Shown here: positions 33,963-45,590 of the stretch, in pieces
Layout of the letters: each line of letters opens with the position of its first letter
Numbering within the stretch: position 1 is the first letter of the stretch
Source: Piliocolobus tephrosceles
Taxonomy: Eukaryota > Chordata > Mammalia > Primates > Cercopithecidae
Assembly: GCF_002776525.5 (NCBI RefSeq)
Contig: NC_045441.1
Coordinates: forward strand, 85,641,215-85,705,214
Direction: 5' to 3'
Length of the DNA stretch: 64,000 nucleotides
Made by a program: the position numbers and the translations under genes
The notes under the pieces: model-generated
The model's database searches: none
What the model saw: only the letters and a program-made list of their open reading frames with translations
Told to the model about the DNA's origin: nothing

Positions 33963-35984
33963 CCTTCTAGTCACCTGGCCATACCTCTTGCTTCGGCCTT
34001 TACTTGCTTCATCTGCCCTGAGACTGTAAATTCCTCTGTATGATTTTTTAAAGAATAGGATTGACTGATCTATTCTGGGGACTTACAATACATATGTCCT
34101 CATAAATATATAATATTAAAATTCTCTTTAATTTGCTAATAAGCATCCCTCATTCACTTTTCAACTTCTTTCAAAAATATGTTTCTCCTTAGAGCATCTG
34201 TAAATTCTCATTTTAATTACTGTTTCACTATACCAAAATAAATGTATTCTAATCTTGATTTTGACTGAAGCTTCCATGCAAAGAGGAGACAATTACTTCA
34301 TATTCCAAAGTGAGAGTTGTCACACCCCCTGTGCTGGATTCGAGTGGAGTATCCCTAATTCACGTGGAATATAAGAGAGTTAAAATCTAAGAAGCTGAGA
34401 AAGGTAGGGAATAAAAACATAGAGAGTTTTTGGTGTTCTTTTAAATATGCAAGCCCAGGGTTAGGGTTTGTGTACTTTCTCCTTGTTTCAACTCTAATGA
34501 AGCCTGCAGCTGCTATAGGAAAACCATTGCTATGTTCCATTGGAGTTAGGGTGATGTAGTGAACTGCTTCACAGCAGAGAAATGTAAAACACTGTGTCTG
34601 AATCTGTCTTTCAGAGAATTAAAATAAAATAGGGCAAGTAATTGCACTTCCCTGTATGTCAGGCAAAAAGGATGGGTTTCCTGTATACTCTATGTGCGTA
34701 GAGTGAGCACAGAGCAGGAGATGTGTTTTCTTAGCCCCTACACAGAAGTACTTGGTGGAGAATCTGTGATTCCAGTAGACAGTCTGTGAAGGGCACAGAG
34801 CTGTGGTAATGTCACCTTGTAGGTTGTGGTCTGCACAAAGGCTCGGCTGAGAGGTGAGAAGGAGCTGCTTGCCCAGGCTCGTGCGTAGGGCTGTAGGGCT
34901 GTATCAACATGGTGGGAGGGCACCTGTCTATACTTCATCAATCTGGAGGTGTCACCTTTTTATAATTCACATAAAAGGTGGTAGGAGAAGGCTGAAGGGG
35001 AAGTGCAGACAACCAGAGGCTTTGGATAGGGTAGTCAGTGGCCAGTCATGAATGCCTTGCCAGAATCAGGTCAGAGTCTGCAGTGAGAGATCCCCAGAAC
35101 CTGAGGGTCTTCAAAGAACTGAGAAAATTGGGATCAGGAAAGTCAACTTTGAACACCTGCAAAGCCCAGGAAAATGGAATGCTAGATCAGTGCTAGATAA
35201 GTAAGATTTTTCATGTCTCCTTATACCTTCTATCTCTGACCTCTTCAATTCAGAGAGATCAAAAGCTCCAGCTGCTGATTAAGGTGGAGGGAGGATGAGG
35301 ATGAGGAAGCTGGCTGGGCAGAAAGAAGAGCCTGCCAGCCAGGTCCTTCTGCAGGCTGCCGTCCGGCTGCCTTCCAAGGCTGGGTGAGGGGAGAAGCATT
35401 AGCTCAGGTGGATGTTGGAGTTTTAATTATTACTCTGCCTTAGACCTGATTTTACTTGAGTCTGTAGCATTTTCTTTTTTCCTACTAAAATGAAAGAAGG
35501 AATGTTTTATCTGCGAACAATCTGAAAATTGAGTCACTGATTTTGAGTTACATCCAAGGGGATAGAGATGGACAATCCCTATAGGCTGGATATGCAGAGG
35601 CAATGGGGGGAAATAATAAAATTGTTTTGTGGTGCTTTATGAGCCTCAGTTGTTAAGTATATAAATGCTCTGATCAGTGCTTTGGATCTTTTGTATTTTT
35701 CCCCCTGATTCTCACAAGGAAAAAATAAAAGGAGTAGTCCTTGTCTGCTTACTGTTTGTTTTGGTTTCTGTTCTGCATATTGTACAGTTAATAACTGAAT
35801 TAAGGTTAGTTCTACACTTGAATGTTCAAATATTAAAGTACCTATAGCCCATAAATGGTTGCTTTGGGACATTTTAATTTTTGATTATAAACAAATATGA
35901 ATAAAAATAGATGTAAATAAATATTAATACAATTTGGGGATTACTTGATAATAAGAATCAACAGTAATAGAAGTACTTGTGTAT
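33963..35984. other. Unassigned intergenic DNA
   Basis: No gene or named repeat supported. GC is a little higher from 34680 to 35400, with no CpG clustering. Overlapping frames on opposite strands near 34738-35051 and 35579-35872 have no support. Confidence 0.45.
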
Positions 35985-36125
35985 TTGTCTTCTATGAATA
36001 ATACAGGTGCTTCATGAGGGCAGGCACTATGGCTGTTGTATTTTTCCATGTAATCCCTTTGCTTATGGAAATTATGAGGATGGCAGTGAGGAGGGAAAGT
36101 TTGCTCAGTAGACATTTGTTGAGTG
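35985..36125 (+). mobile_element. L2 3' end fragment
   Basis: Diverged L2 terminus: 'gtgcttcatgagggcaggca', 'tatggctgttgtatttttcc', ending 'gacatttgttgagtgaatga'. Confidence 0.6.
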
Positions 36126-36239
36126 AATGAGTTAAACTTTAAAGATTAAAAGTTCACCTTGACATATTTTATTGAGGAAACTGAATCGTGGACATAGCAT
36201 GGATTTCTGAATTTCTATATAGGAGAAGTTTAGTAGTGT

Positions 36240-36362
36240 CAGTCTGGTTCATCAGACTGTAAACTTCAGGAGGAGGGGTGTGTTTGTGCTACCCATCTAC
36301 CTATCTTGACTGCCTAAAACTGCAGAGCTCAGTAGGTATCTGATGAATGAAAGATTAAATGG
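36240..36362 (+). mobile_element. Second L2 3' end fragment
   Basis: 'agactgtaaacttcaggagg', 'gtgtttgtgctacccatcta' and 'ctcagtaggtatctgatgaa', again a sense L2 3' end. Two L2 termini within 400 bp are separate old insertions or a local duplication. Confidence 0.6.
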
Positions 36363-36909
36363 CTGAAAGGTCTTTCTAGGGGTTTTGTCTCAAACTGTAT
36401 ATTCATAATATGCAAACTCTTTTTAGTTTTAGGTTTTTCAAATAATTTTTTTAAGGACTGAGGGTGGGATAATATGATCTGATAAAGATTATCAGCATTG
36501 TAGGGGAGTTAAATCCTCTAAGCACACTCTTTGCTTGGAGGGGTTAATTCATACAGATGTGTGTTAGAATCACTGCTATTACTTTGGGCTTGTGACTCCA
36601 GTGTAAATAAATTATGCAGAGTACAAACACTGAAGGAGCTCAGAGGACAGGAAAGCATGTTAACTGGGTTTGCTTTTCCGCCTACAAATTTGTTCTCAGA
36701 GGTTTCAGGATAGGTTTTTATTGCATATTTTAGATATAACATGTTTATGGTATTTATTTTGGTCTTATATTGATTATTTTCTTCCTGACAATTCACATCT
36801 ATTTTTCATACCCAGAAGTGATGGTTTACTAATTGTGTCATCTCTAAATCTGCCACTCATCTCAAAGTAATATCTGATTAGATATGTGTGTATATATTCA
36901 AGTAACAGT
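36363..36909. other. Unassigned spacer
   Basis: Nothing recognised; frames on both strands at 36518-36870 are unsupported. Confidence 0.45.
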
Positions 36910-37105
36910 CATTAGAGATGGTCATGGGTCAAATACTATGCCAAGTACCTGGGATAATACCAGGGAGATAAGAGGAGAGCTTTACCCTCGAAGATTTCTC
37001 TTCTGATCATACGAAGCAGACATGTCAACAATTTTTTAAAAATATAACATGATGATGAAATATGTAAGAGAGGTCCTTTATGAAGAAGAGTGACCTAGTA
37101 CAAGT
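36910..37105 (-). mobile_element. L2 3' region
   Basis: Reverse-complement L2: 'caaatactatgccaagtacc', 'tgggataataccagggagat', then 'cagacatgtcaacaa' and 'gtaagagaggtcctttatg'. Diverged but collinear. Confidence 0.6.
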
Positions 37106-37254
37106 GGCCACTATAAAGAACTCAAACTCCTGAGCTCAAAAGGCCTTTAATTATGATGACCCAAGGCAAGAGTCTGCTGTTTTATGAATGCTTTACTTCA
37201 AGACTCAACTTTGAAATATGTGTATTTGAGAAAGGGAGTGTATGATTAGAAGGG

Positions 37255-37610
37255 CTTTTTGGCTGAAAGTAACACATAAGCCAACCAGCAGTGACTTAAA
37301 CAAATAGTAGTCGTCCAGCTTTATTTTCACAGATCAAGACTATGAAAGTAGGCAGATTTTGAGGTTGCTTCAATGGCTCAGTGTTGTCAAGGCCAGCATC
37401 TCTGTCTTTTCCTTTATGTCACAGCATTGCTACCACAGGTCCAGCTAGCACATCACTTCAGGAGACAGAAATAAATAGGACCAGCAGTGTAAGCGGTATT
37501 TGCCCTGTGTGTCAAGAATGCATAATCTTTCTCAAAACCACGTAGCATAGTATTGTTTGTGTCTCACTGGCCAGATCAGTTCATATGATTGCTTGTAGTT
37601 GCAAATTAGG
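37255..37610. mobile_element. Possible ancient LTR fragment
   Basis: Sequence such as 'agcagtgacttaaacaaata', 'ggttgcttcaatggctcagt' and 'ctcactggccagatcagttc' resembles old ERVL-class LTRs read on the minus strand. Family not determined; low certainty. Confidence 0.3.
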
Positions 37611-37849
37611 TTGGAAAAGTGTATAAATAGCTTTTTAACCTCTTAGTTCAAGGCATCAAAGAAGAGAGTGAATGGGATTGGCTGCTGAGCCAGACAGCCA
37701 GTAGTGTCTGACTCAGGGAGTAATCTCACTACTTAGCTCTTCTTATACCTTTTCTATACTGGAGATAGTTTTCTAGCCCATATCTTAGATATTGATGTCT
37801 GAAGCATGACTGCACACTGAGATACCTCTGCTAGTTTTGTTCTTATGTT

Positions 37850-37935
37850 TTCATTCAATAATAAATACTTATTGAGAGCCTACTCTGTACCAGGCAATGT
37901 GCTATTATATTCTGGGTATGTAAGATAGATTAGTT
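37850..37935 (-). mobile_element. L2 3' end fragment
   Basis: 'ttcattcaataataaatact', 'attgagagcctactctgtac', 'caggcaatgtgcta': reverse complement of the L2 3' terminus. Confidence 0.7.
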
Positions 37936-39496
37936 CTTGGTATAATGGAACATACAGCCAGAAAAATGTTTTCAATCAATATGGAACTTTAATTTTAGAA
38001 ATGTTCCAACCACAGCCCTTATGACTGGGAGATGTCACAAGCACTTAGTTTTGTATTTCAGATAACTTTACTCTAATTCACAATATTCTGCTTTTTGATA
38101 TTTTTTGGTACTTTGAAAATATTCTTTTCATTAAAAACAAAAGCAAACAAAAAATCTCCCGTTCCCCATCTCCTCATTTCTTTCTTTAACATTTCATATG
38201 TTTAAACAATATTTAATAAGTTCTCTAGGTTCATAAATGAATCTATTTTCCAATGTGAAGGGGAATGTACCTAATTGGGAAAACTTGCCACAGGGAAAAT
38301 CAAGGTTTTTAATAATGAATAAATTTTTTTTCTTGTCTAGTGCAACGATATCTTAGGAAAGATTCTTGGTGGAGAAATCATATAAATGTAAATATAAGAC
38401 ATTAGAATTTGCTATCATTTCTGGACCAGAATTTAATAAAATAAATTCAAGATTTCAGGAAAGTGGTTTTCTCAGAAAAAGCATATTTAGTTTAAATGAT
38501 CTTAGTTATTGAGTAAAATCTTTAATTATGTAATTGTTTCTATTGTCTGGCTTAGTTTAGTAGTGGATATTTAGTCACTGAGGGCATGATACTTCAATTG
38601 GATATAGTGTCAAATTGGAAACAACTTATGATGGTTCTACTATCTCAACAAAATTAAAAAAAATACATACTGCTCAAATTAGAATATCTCAGGCTGAAAA
38701 GAAGGACTGGATTGGAGTTCTGGGGAAATATTTATTAAAATTATGTGTTAGTCACGTATCTTCACTTTGATGATTCATTATTTTTCCTAAAATATAATTA
38801 TTTTGATTCTAAAAGTTGCAGAATAAATATACTCTTATTAGTTACAATGATTAGAGTATAATGAGAAGTTGTCTTTCTTACGGTTTGCACGGAGGAAAAT
38901 GCAAATGCCCTTCTTCTTCCATAATAAAGTTGCTCTTACCCATCCTATCTCTATAGAAGGGTATGATTTCATAAATTGATGTTTGAGAAACATATATGGA
39001 TCAGAAAATTGCAGAATAAGAACAATGAACAGCTAATGGAAAAGTCAGCTAGTACAGTGACTCCCAACCTTTTTTTTCTGCCCAGAACCGATGGCAGATG
39101 ATGTAGTCATTCTCAAACGTATATCTGGAGTTATTTTAAATTCCATGGTCATCTGTAATTCTGTTCCTTTTCTTCTACTAAAGGAGGATATTGAAATGTA
39201 GGTGAATAAGAGCAACTTCACTCTAGGAACATCCTTGTATCCCTGCTAGTTTACATAGGAAGTAAAACATTCAGGCAAAGTAAAACATTCAAAAGCCTTG
39301 TCACTTCATTAAAAAATAAAAATGCTAATTTCTTCCGTGCTTTTTCTTCTTGTAGGAATAGCTGTGATAAATTTGTAGTTCATGGTCTTCCTCAGAGACC
39401 CTTCTGTATTTACATTATTAATATTCTTCCTTTGAATAGCACTTTTCAGCTTTCAAAATGCTTTCACTTACAGATTTTACCAAAACTCTTTGAGTT
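37936..39496. other. Unassigned AT-rich intergenic DNA
   Basis: No gene or named repeat supported in about 1.5 kb. Confidence 0.45.
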
Positions 39497-39521
39497 TATA
39501 TATATATATATATATATATAT
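39497..39521. repeat. (TA)n microsatellite
   Basis: About twelve TA units 25 bp before an Alu. Confidence 0.9.
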
Positions 39522-39545
39522 GTATCTCCATATCCATCTCCTATT

Positions 39546-39827
39546 GGCCAGGCACAGTGGCTCATGCTTGTAGTCCTAGCACTTTGGGTGGCAAAGGTGG
39601 GCAGATTGCTTGAACTCAGGAGTCTGAGACCAGCCTGGCAGCATAGTGAGACACTATCTCTTCTAATAATACAAAAAAATTAGGCAGCAGATCACGGTAT
39701 GGTGGTGGTCCCAGCAACTTGTGGGACTGAGGTGGGAGGATCAATTGAACCTGTGAGGTGAAGGTTGCAGTGAGCCAAGATCACACCACTGCACTCCAGC
39801 CTGGTGACAAAGTGAGACCCTGTCAAA

Positions 39828-39828
<1 letters not shown>
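39546..39828 (+). mobile_element. Old Alu (AluJ-like)
   Basis: Two arms from 'ggccaggcacagtggctcat' to 'cagcctggtgacaaagtgag'. Many differences from the consensus, including an odd middle region ('ggcagcagatcacggtatgg'), point to an AluJ-age copy. Its tail has become the AAT repeat that follows. Confidence 0.9.

Positions 39829-39878
<50 letters not shown>
39829..39878. repeat. (AAT)n microsatellite grown from an Alu tail
   Basis: About sixteen AAT units directly joined to the Alu A-rich end, a common origin for triplet microsatellites in primates. Confidence 0.95.
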
Positions 39879-39879
<1 letters not shown>

Positions 39880-40012
39880 TATTTTCTAAATGAGGAATTT
39901 AAAGCTAAAAGAAATTAAGTGGCTTAATAAATGACTTTAAGGTCATATAGCAAAGTTAGTCAAGCCAGAACTTCAATCAAGTGAATTGATTTTTAATCCA
40001 CTATGTGTTCCA
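39880..40012 (-). mobile_element. MIR-like fragment
   Basis: 'ctaaatgaggaatttaaagc', 'aattaagtggcttaataaat', 'aaggtcatatagcaaagtta' and 'ccagaacttcaatcaag' follow the reverse complement of MIR ('ggtcacacagctagtaagtgg...'). Confidence 0.6.
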
Positions 40013-40214
40013 ATATTCCCCCCTACCTCTCTTGCTCCCTGTACACTGGATGATACCTTTCGGCTGCATCCATCCCAACTAAAAACCACTCTGTGTTTGT
40101 GGGCACTCTCTATTTAGATTGTTCTTTATATCCAAACCTCCCCTTGCTTCAGAATTCTGCTGAGCATATCTTTTCCACAGGGCTTAATTTTTAGTAGCTT
40201 TGTAATATATTAAA

Positions 40215-40280
40215 AATGTAATCACATAATTACTCATGTAACAAACCTGCACGTGTACTCCTGAACCTAAAATAACAAGT
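40215..40280 (+). mobile_element. Short L1 3' tail
   Basis: 'catgtaacaaacctgcacgt' then 'tactcctgaacctaaaataa', the last bases of an L1 3' UTR. A severely 5'-truncated insertion. Confidence 0.6.
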
Positions 40281-40459
40281 TGGAAAGAATGAAATAAAAG
40301 ATAACGTATAAAGTGAAAAGAAAAGTGTTTTCAAATAAACTCATCTCTACTAAGGGCTTAACCAGATAATGGTTACCTCTCCAAGGTTAGTTTTAACTTT
40401 AAGTAGTAATATCATTACTGAGAAATATCTTCCTGTCTTCATGTTCTACTCAACCTCAT

Positions 40460-40562
40460 AGTAAACTAGGAGGAAAGGTATCATGTCCACTTCTTCAATA
40501 TTCTTTGCCTGGAACTTAGTGCAGTATCTGAAACATTTGTTGAATGAGTGAATTTCAACAAT
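40460..40562 (+). mobile_element. L2 3' end fragment
   Basis: 'aaactaggaggaaaggtatc', 'tttgcctggaacttagtgca', and 'catttgttgaatgagtgaat' match the L2 sense terminus. Confidence 0.6.
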
Positions 40563-40664
40563 ATTGCCAGTACTCTGCTTGATTATCACCACAGATGGAT
40601 CCTGTAGAACATATAAAGTTTGAAATGTAAATTGTGATAATGTAATTATGTATTAGAGATGAGA

Positions 40665-41045
40665 TTAGGTGTATCTGTCAGAGCTGACTAAATTCTGCTG
40701 TGGTAATAAACAAATCTCTTGTCTTAAAACAACACTCCTGCTACTTGTTGATTGAGGGTTTGCTGGAGCACTGCTTCATGTTGTTCTTTGTCTGGGACCC
40801 AGGCTGATGGAGCAGCCACTATCTGAAACGTTGCCAGCTGTGGCAAAGGGAAAGAAAGATATATAGGGTCTCACATCAGCACTTAAATGCTCTTTCCAGG
40901 AAGAAACACTCATAGATTCTATGTACAACTCAATGGCATAATGAATTCCAGCAACCACCACTCGGGGGATTAGGTGGGTGGAGAGGTCAGAGGTGTAATC
41001 CTATGCTGTGTCTGGAAGACACAGGGCCTGAAATAACTGTTGAAA
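40665..41045 (-). mobile_element. Possible ancient LTR
   Basis: 'ctgctgtggtaataaacaaa' near 40697, 'cttaaatgctctttccagga' near 40881, and 'cactcatagattctatgtac' resemble an old ERVL-type LTR on the minus strand. Family uncertain; no internal sequence. Confidence 0.35.
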
Positions 41046-41159
41046 AACACGAATGAATTGCTACAATGGTAAAAGTGTGTTCATCTTGTGTGGGAGCTGG
41101 TTCTGTGTTATATATTATTCCAGAATGAAAAAATAAGCATTTCTATTATTTTACCATTT

Positions 41160-41370
41160 TCTATGGGTTAGGCACTGTGTTATTGGCTTACATATATTGG
41201 CTCATTAATTCATACAATGACCCTGGGAGGGAAGTATTATGATTATTATTATTACTTTTATAAAGATGAAAATATTGAAGTGAAGTGAGATTTAGTAGCT
41301 TGTCTGCTTAATAAATGTTGGGAGAGGATTAGAGCTCAAGTCTGTGTGACTCCAAAGATGGTGCCCTTAA
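41160..41370 (-). mobile_element. MIR SINE
   Basis: Reverse-complement MIR: 'gttaggcactgtgttattgg', 'ctcattaattcatacaatga', 'ccctgggagggaagtattat', 'gaggattagagctcaagtct', 'gtgtgactccaaagatggtg'. Confidence 0.75.
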
Positions 41371-42689
41371 CAGCTGTGGTCTTTCCTTTATATTATACCG
41401 CCAAGTCCTTCAGTCTCCATCATTTGGTTACTAATTTGCTTTTGATTTTTGCTGGGCCCCTGAATGTCCTTTTGTCCACAATGCTAAGTAAGCATGCTTT
41501 TAAAAGTCAATACAAAGTAGAAAATGAGTGATCTTCTTTTGTTATAGAGACTGAAAGTGTAATATCTCTGATCTAAGAGGAAAGGTGCTATGAGACAATT
41601 CGGACAAATAAATAGTCAAGACTGATTAATCTTATTAGGCAAGACATGAAATTGTGTTGTTCCAGTAAAATCAAGTTCTAGATCCTATTCCCACTGACTA
41701 CATAAAATGTTGATTCAGTGTCCGAAAATTGCATATTGTAGTTTCAAATGTTTACTAGCTTTAATTATTCTCATAAAATTGAAGTTCCCCTTCAGTAACA
41801 AGGTTTTCAAATTTTTAAAACAAATATTACTTCATACTTAGAATTTTTTCCTGTGGAACTTTTATTCTATAAAGACAAGGTTTTATTCCAATTAAAAAGC
41901 TTTAGAGATTATTTGAAGTATAATCTCCTCTAGTGTTGCATTCTTTTTTGTTTTCAAATACAACATTAATGTTTGATTGAGTGAAGGAATCTCTTTTTTC
42001 CTTGTTTTATATTTCCGAACACTCAAGAATAAGCATAGCACTAACTGGCCTGTTTGCCCTCTCATTCACTGCTCCTCAGGAGAAGAGTCAATTATCATAC
42101 AACTAACATACATGGAAGAATGAACAGGGCTTGTGCAACTTAACTGCTTCCCTTTACTTACTTCACATGGGATCTGCCCACACAAAACATGTATCTTATG
42201 ATTAATGGAAGGTCCTAATTTAAATGACAGGGAAGGTTCATCTCCCTTGGTGCACAAAATAAGGCACGTCTTATGAAACTGATGTCATTTATTAGCTAAA
42301 ATACGGTATTCTGTTTTTTTCTCTAATATGTGGTAGATGATCTGACTATGGGGGATGTATTAGGAAGGCTTTCTGGCTACATATCTAGGCTATGACACCA
42401 ACAGTTTCCTCAGTAATAAAACTGGCATCTCTATCCTTCTGACTCATTTGATCTGCTACCAGTTGGTTCTGAACTTCAACAGGAGGAGAAGAGTGTTATA
42501 TATTAAATCTTTAAACCGTCAAATCTCATACATTGGACTAGCCAACTTGGCAATAGACAAGGAGCAGAATTTGGTAAGAAAGGGAACTGTGGAGATGGAA
42601 GCATCTTGTTGAAGCAAGACCCTAAGTGATCCAAAAGAATGGCCTTGGGGTTTTGTTCCACCAAGCAGGAATAGAGGTGGGAGTCATGC
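41371..42689. other. Unassigned intergenic DNA
   Basis: No gene or named repeat supported. Confidence 0.45.
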
Positions 42690-43113
42690 TTTTTTTTTTT
42701 TTTTTTTTTTTTTTTGACTTTGGTAGGTGGTAACTTTCTATAGCATGCCATATGGCTACTTTTTACAATTTATTATTGCTTTTTTTTTTTTTTTTTAGTT
42801 CATGCACCCTGGGTGGGTGGCATTAGGCCTCAGGCTTTAGTAAATTGGCCAGGTGGGATTTTGACTTTGATGGGTCACTGGAGCATATTAACTTTGTTCC
42901 AGGAAAGTGACAGTTTTTATTCAGGCAAGGCTGCAAGCACCTGTGCCTTAGACAAACTTTAGCCATACAGGTGACCTCAGTATCTTGGATACAGATACCT
43001 TTAGGTGAGACTGTGACAGCAAGACCTTGAAAATTCATAGTCTCAGCTTGGCCTGGTATTTCAGGTAAAGTTGAGTTGAGATTAGTCCTTTTAGTACTCG
43101 TAAGGAATAACAT
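42690..43113 (-). pseudogene. Possible processed retrocopy, parent unknown
   Basis: Two T runs on the plus strand (about 42690-42715 and 42780-42797) would be A tails on the minus strand, with an 'aataaat' polyadenylation-type signal just after the inner one. Upstream of them on the minus strand is a complete 96-codon frame (43113-42823) with 'MAKVCLRHRCLQPCLNKNC' as its most distinctive part. I recognise no protein family, and no target-site duplication was found. It could be an old retrocopied mRNA 3' end, or two unrelated T tracts beside a chance frame. Confidence 0.25.
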
Positions 43114-43546
43114 TTGTTACTTTTAAACTGCAAGACAGCCAAGTTTTTCATGTTCTACAGAACACTAGTGAGGTTCTGGCTTTGCAGTTTGTACCAGGTT
43201 TCTGTAGGCAGCGCTAGACCAGCTGCTTCACATTCTGTCCATCTTCATGTCATGTCACCTGTCTTTAAGACAAAGAAAGAAAAGTATAGAAGGAATAAAC
43301 TATGTGGCCTCAAGTTGGATTGAATTGTATTAAGTGACTAAACGTTGGCTATCCATCCCAATTTCAGAGACTCATGTTATGGGTTTCTCAGAGATGTATG
43401 GTAGAATTTTATAAATAAACAAATAATAATGAATGAAAGCCCTTATATGAACAGAATGTGCTATCCTCTTGAGATGAAGTAAACACAGCTCAAAGTTGAG
43501 TTGTTGCAAACCCAGTCTAACGAGGCAGTTGAAAAGTCCTGTATCA

Positions 43547-44290
43547 GACATTATGGAAAATAATATGGAGGTTCCTGATAAAATTAAAAATAGAGCTACC
43601 ATATGATCCAACAATCCTAACACTGGGTATATATCCAAAAGACATGAAATCAGTAATGTCGAAAGATATCTGAACTTCTGTGTTTGTTATATCACTATTC
43701 ACAATAGCCAAGATATGGAATCAACCTAAATGTCCATTAGCAGATGAATGGATTAAAAATTATGGTATATATACACAATGGAATACTATTCAGCCATAAA
43801 AAGAGTGAAATTCTGCCATTTTCCACAACATGGATGAACCTAGGGGACATTATGTTAAGTGAAATAAGCCAAGCACAGGACAAATATTGCACAATCATAC
43901 TCAAGTGGAATCTATAAAACTTGATCTCAGAAGTTGAGAGTAGAACAGTGGTTATCAGAAGCTGAAGAGGATAGAGGAGGGGGAATGGGGAGAGGTTGTT
44001 CAAAAGGTATAAAGTTACAGCTAGATAGGAAGAACAAATTCTGGTGTTCTCTTGTACAGTAGTGTGATAATAGTTATTAATACTGTATTGTATATTTCAA
44101 ATAGCTAGAAGAGAGGATTTTGAGTGTTCTCACCACAAAAATGATAAATGTTTGTTGTGAAAGATATGTTAATTGCTCTGATTTGATCATTATACAATGT
44201 ATACATGTATTGAAACATCACACAGTGTCCCATAAATGTGAACAATTATTATGTACCACTTAAAAACAAAATGAAAACATTCTTAGCCAA
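43547..44290 (+). mobile_element. L1 3' end (L1MA/L1PB-age)
   Basis: Sense L1: end of ORF2 with 'agctaccatatgatccaaca', 'atatccaaaagacatgaaat', 'tactattcagccataaaaag', then the 3' UTR with 'gttatcagaagctgaagagg', 'gaatggggagaggttg' and 'gagtgttctcaccacaaaaa', ending in an A-rich stretch. 5'-truncated and inactive. Confidence 0.9.
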
Positions 44291-45249
44291 AAAAAAGCCT
44301 GTACGTTTTTAACTCGAGAAATCAAGTTATTTCAGGAAATTGAACAGCAACTGGAATGATTAGTTAAAAACAAAATAAAAGAAGACTGCTAAATAAGCCG
44401 AAGAGAGTTGCTTATTGGAAAAACTGATATTTTAGCTGGCAGACTAGACAAATATTTCCTTTTGTATCTGACAAACAATACTAGTCAGATACAGAAGGAA
44501 AAAGAATTGAACTAGGCCTAACAGCTCTAAGGAGATAGAAGAAAAAGAGAGAGATTGGTTTAGTTGTTGCTAAGATAGAAATAATGACTGGGACTCAGAA
44601 TTCTGACAGAGAAAGAATCACAGGGTCTCAGACAGCAGGACCGAATAACTGTGCTGGAAGGAACCAGGATCCAAAAATGACTATGGAGGTTATCTTTGTA
44701 AAGCTGAAAATAGAAGATCCCTTGTAATAATAATTAAGTAAGTCTATCTAGAAGATTAGGATGTCTGTGACATTTGGTTACAAGAAAACTTGGACACGTT
44801 TAAGGGAAAAATTAGAACGATCATTGCAAAATAATCAAATCATTAGTGAGTTTCAAAATGACAGTTACTATGGGGGAAGTCATATATTGCCATCGTCCTG
44901 AGGGAACATGCTTGAGGAATTTATGAATTCATATTCTGCTGGAAGGCAGAACAAAATGAGGCAGGTGGAATGATAATATAATGGGGCTTTATCTCTACAT
45001 CAGTCTAAAGAGGATGTTCTATACATTGGGATTAACCAACAAGGGAAGATAAATATTTTTTTTCTTGATAGACCCAGACTCACTAGTTTTATCTCTCTCA
45101 CTATGTCAGTTTCCAAAAGATAAAATCTAAAGAAGTGTATTAGTAAAACAAGCTTCTTGGCTAGAAAATCATAACGAAAACAAACAGAAGTCACTGAAAT
45201 TCAGTAAACAGCACTAGTCCTACATCTAGAGAAAGAAATTAACTGAAGT
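44291..45249. other. Unassigned purine-rich DNA
   Basis: No gene or named repeat. It lies between two L1 3' ends, so it may hold decayed internal L1 sequence. Confidence 0.45.
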
Positions 45250-45590
45250 AAAAATCAAATTGTTACCAGTACTCCTTAAAACAGTCAAGGTCATCTAAAA
45301 CAAGAAAATCCTAAAAAACTGTCACAGCCAAGAGGAGCCTAAAGAAACACAACTAAATGTAATGCGATATCCTGAATGGGAGCCTGGAACAGATAAAGGA
45401 AATTAGGTAAAAACTAAACATGTAAAAAAGCATGGACTTTAGATAATGTATTAGTACTGATTAATTGTGACAAATGTATCACATTAATGTTAGATTTTAA
45501 TATTAGGGGAAATTGGGTATGGGTACATGGAAACTGTACTATCTTTACAACTTTAAATCTCAAACTAGTCTAGATTAAAAAGGTTTATTT
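45250..45590 (+). mobile_element. Old L1M-type 3' end
   Basis: 'actgtcacagccaagaggag', 'caactaaatgtaatgcgata', 'gagcctggaacagataaagg', 'ttaatattaggggaaattgg', 'ctgtactatctttacaactt' match the 3' UTR order of older mammalian L1M elements. Diverged. Confidence 0.6.

Noticed and set aside
42823..43113. 96-codon minus frame as an intact small gene
   Set aside because: No promoter, Kozak support, domain or parent recognised. Kept only as a retrocopy hypothesis.
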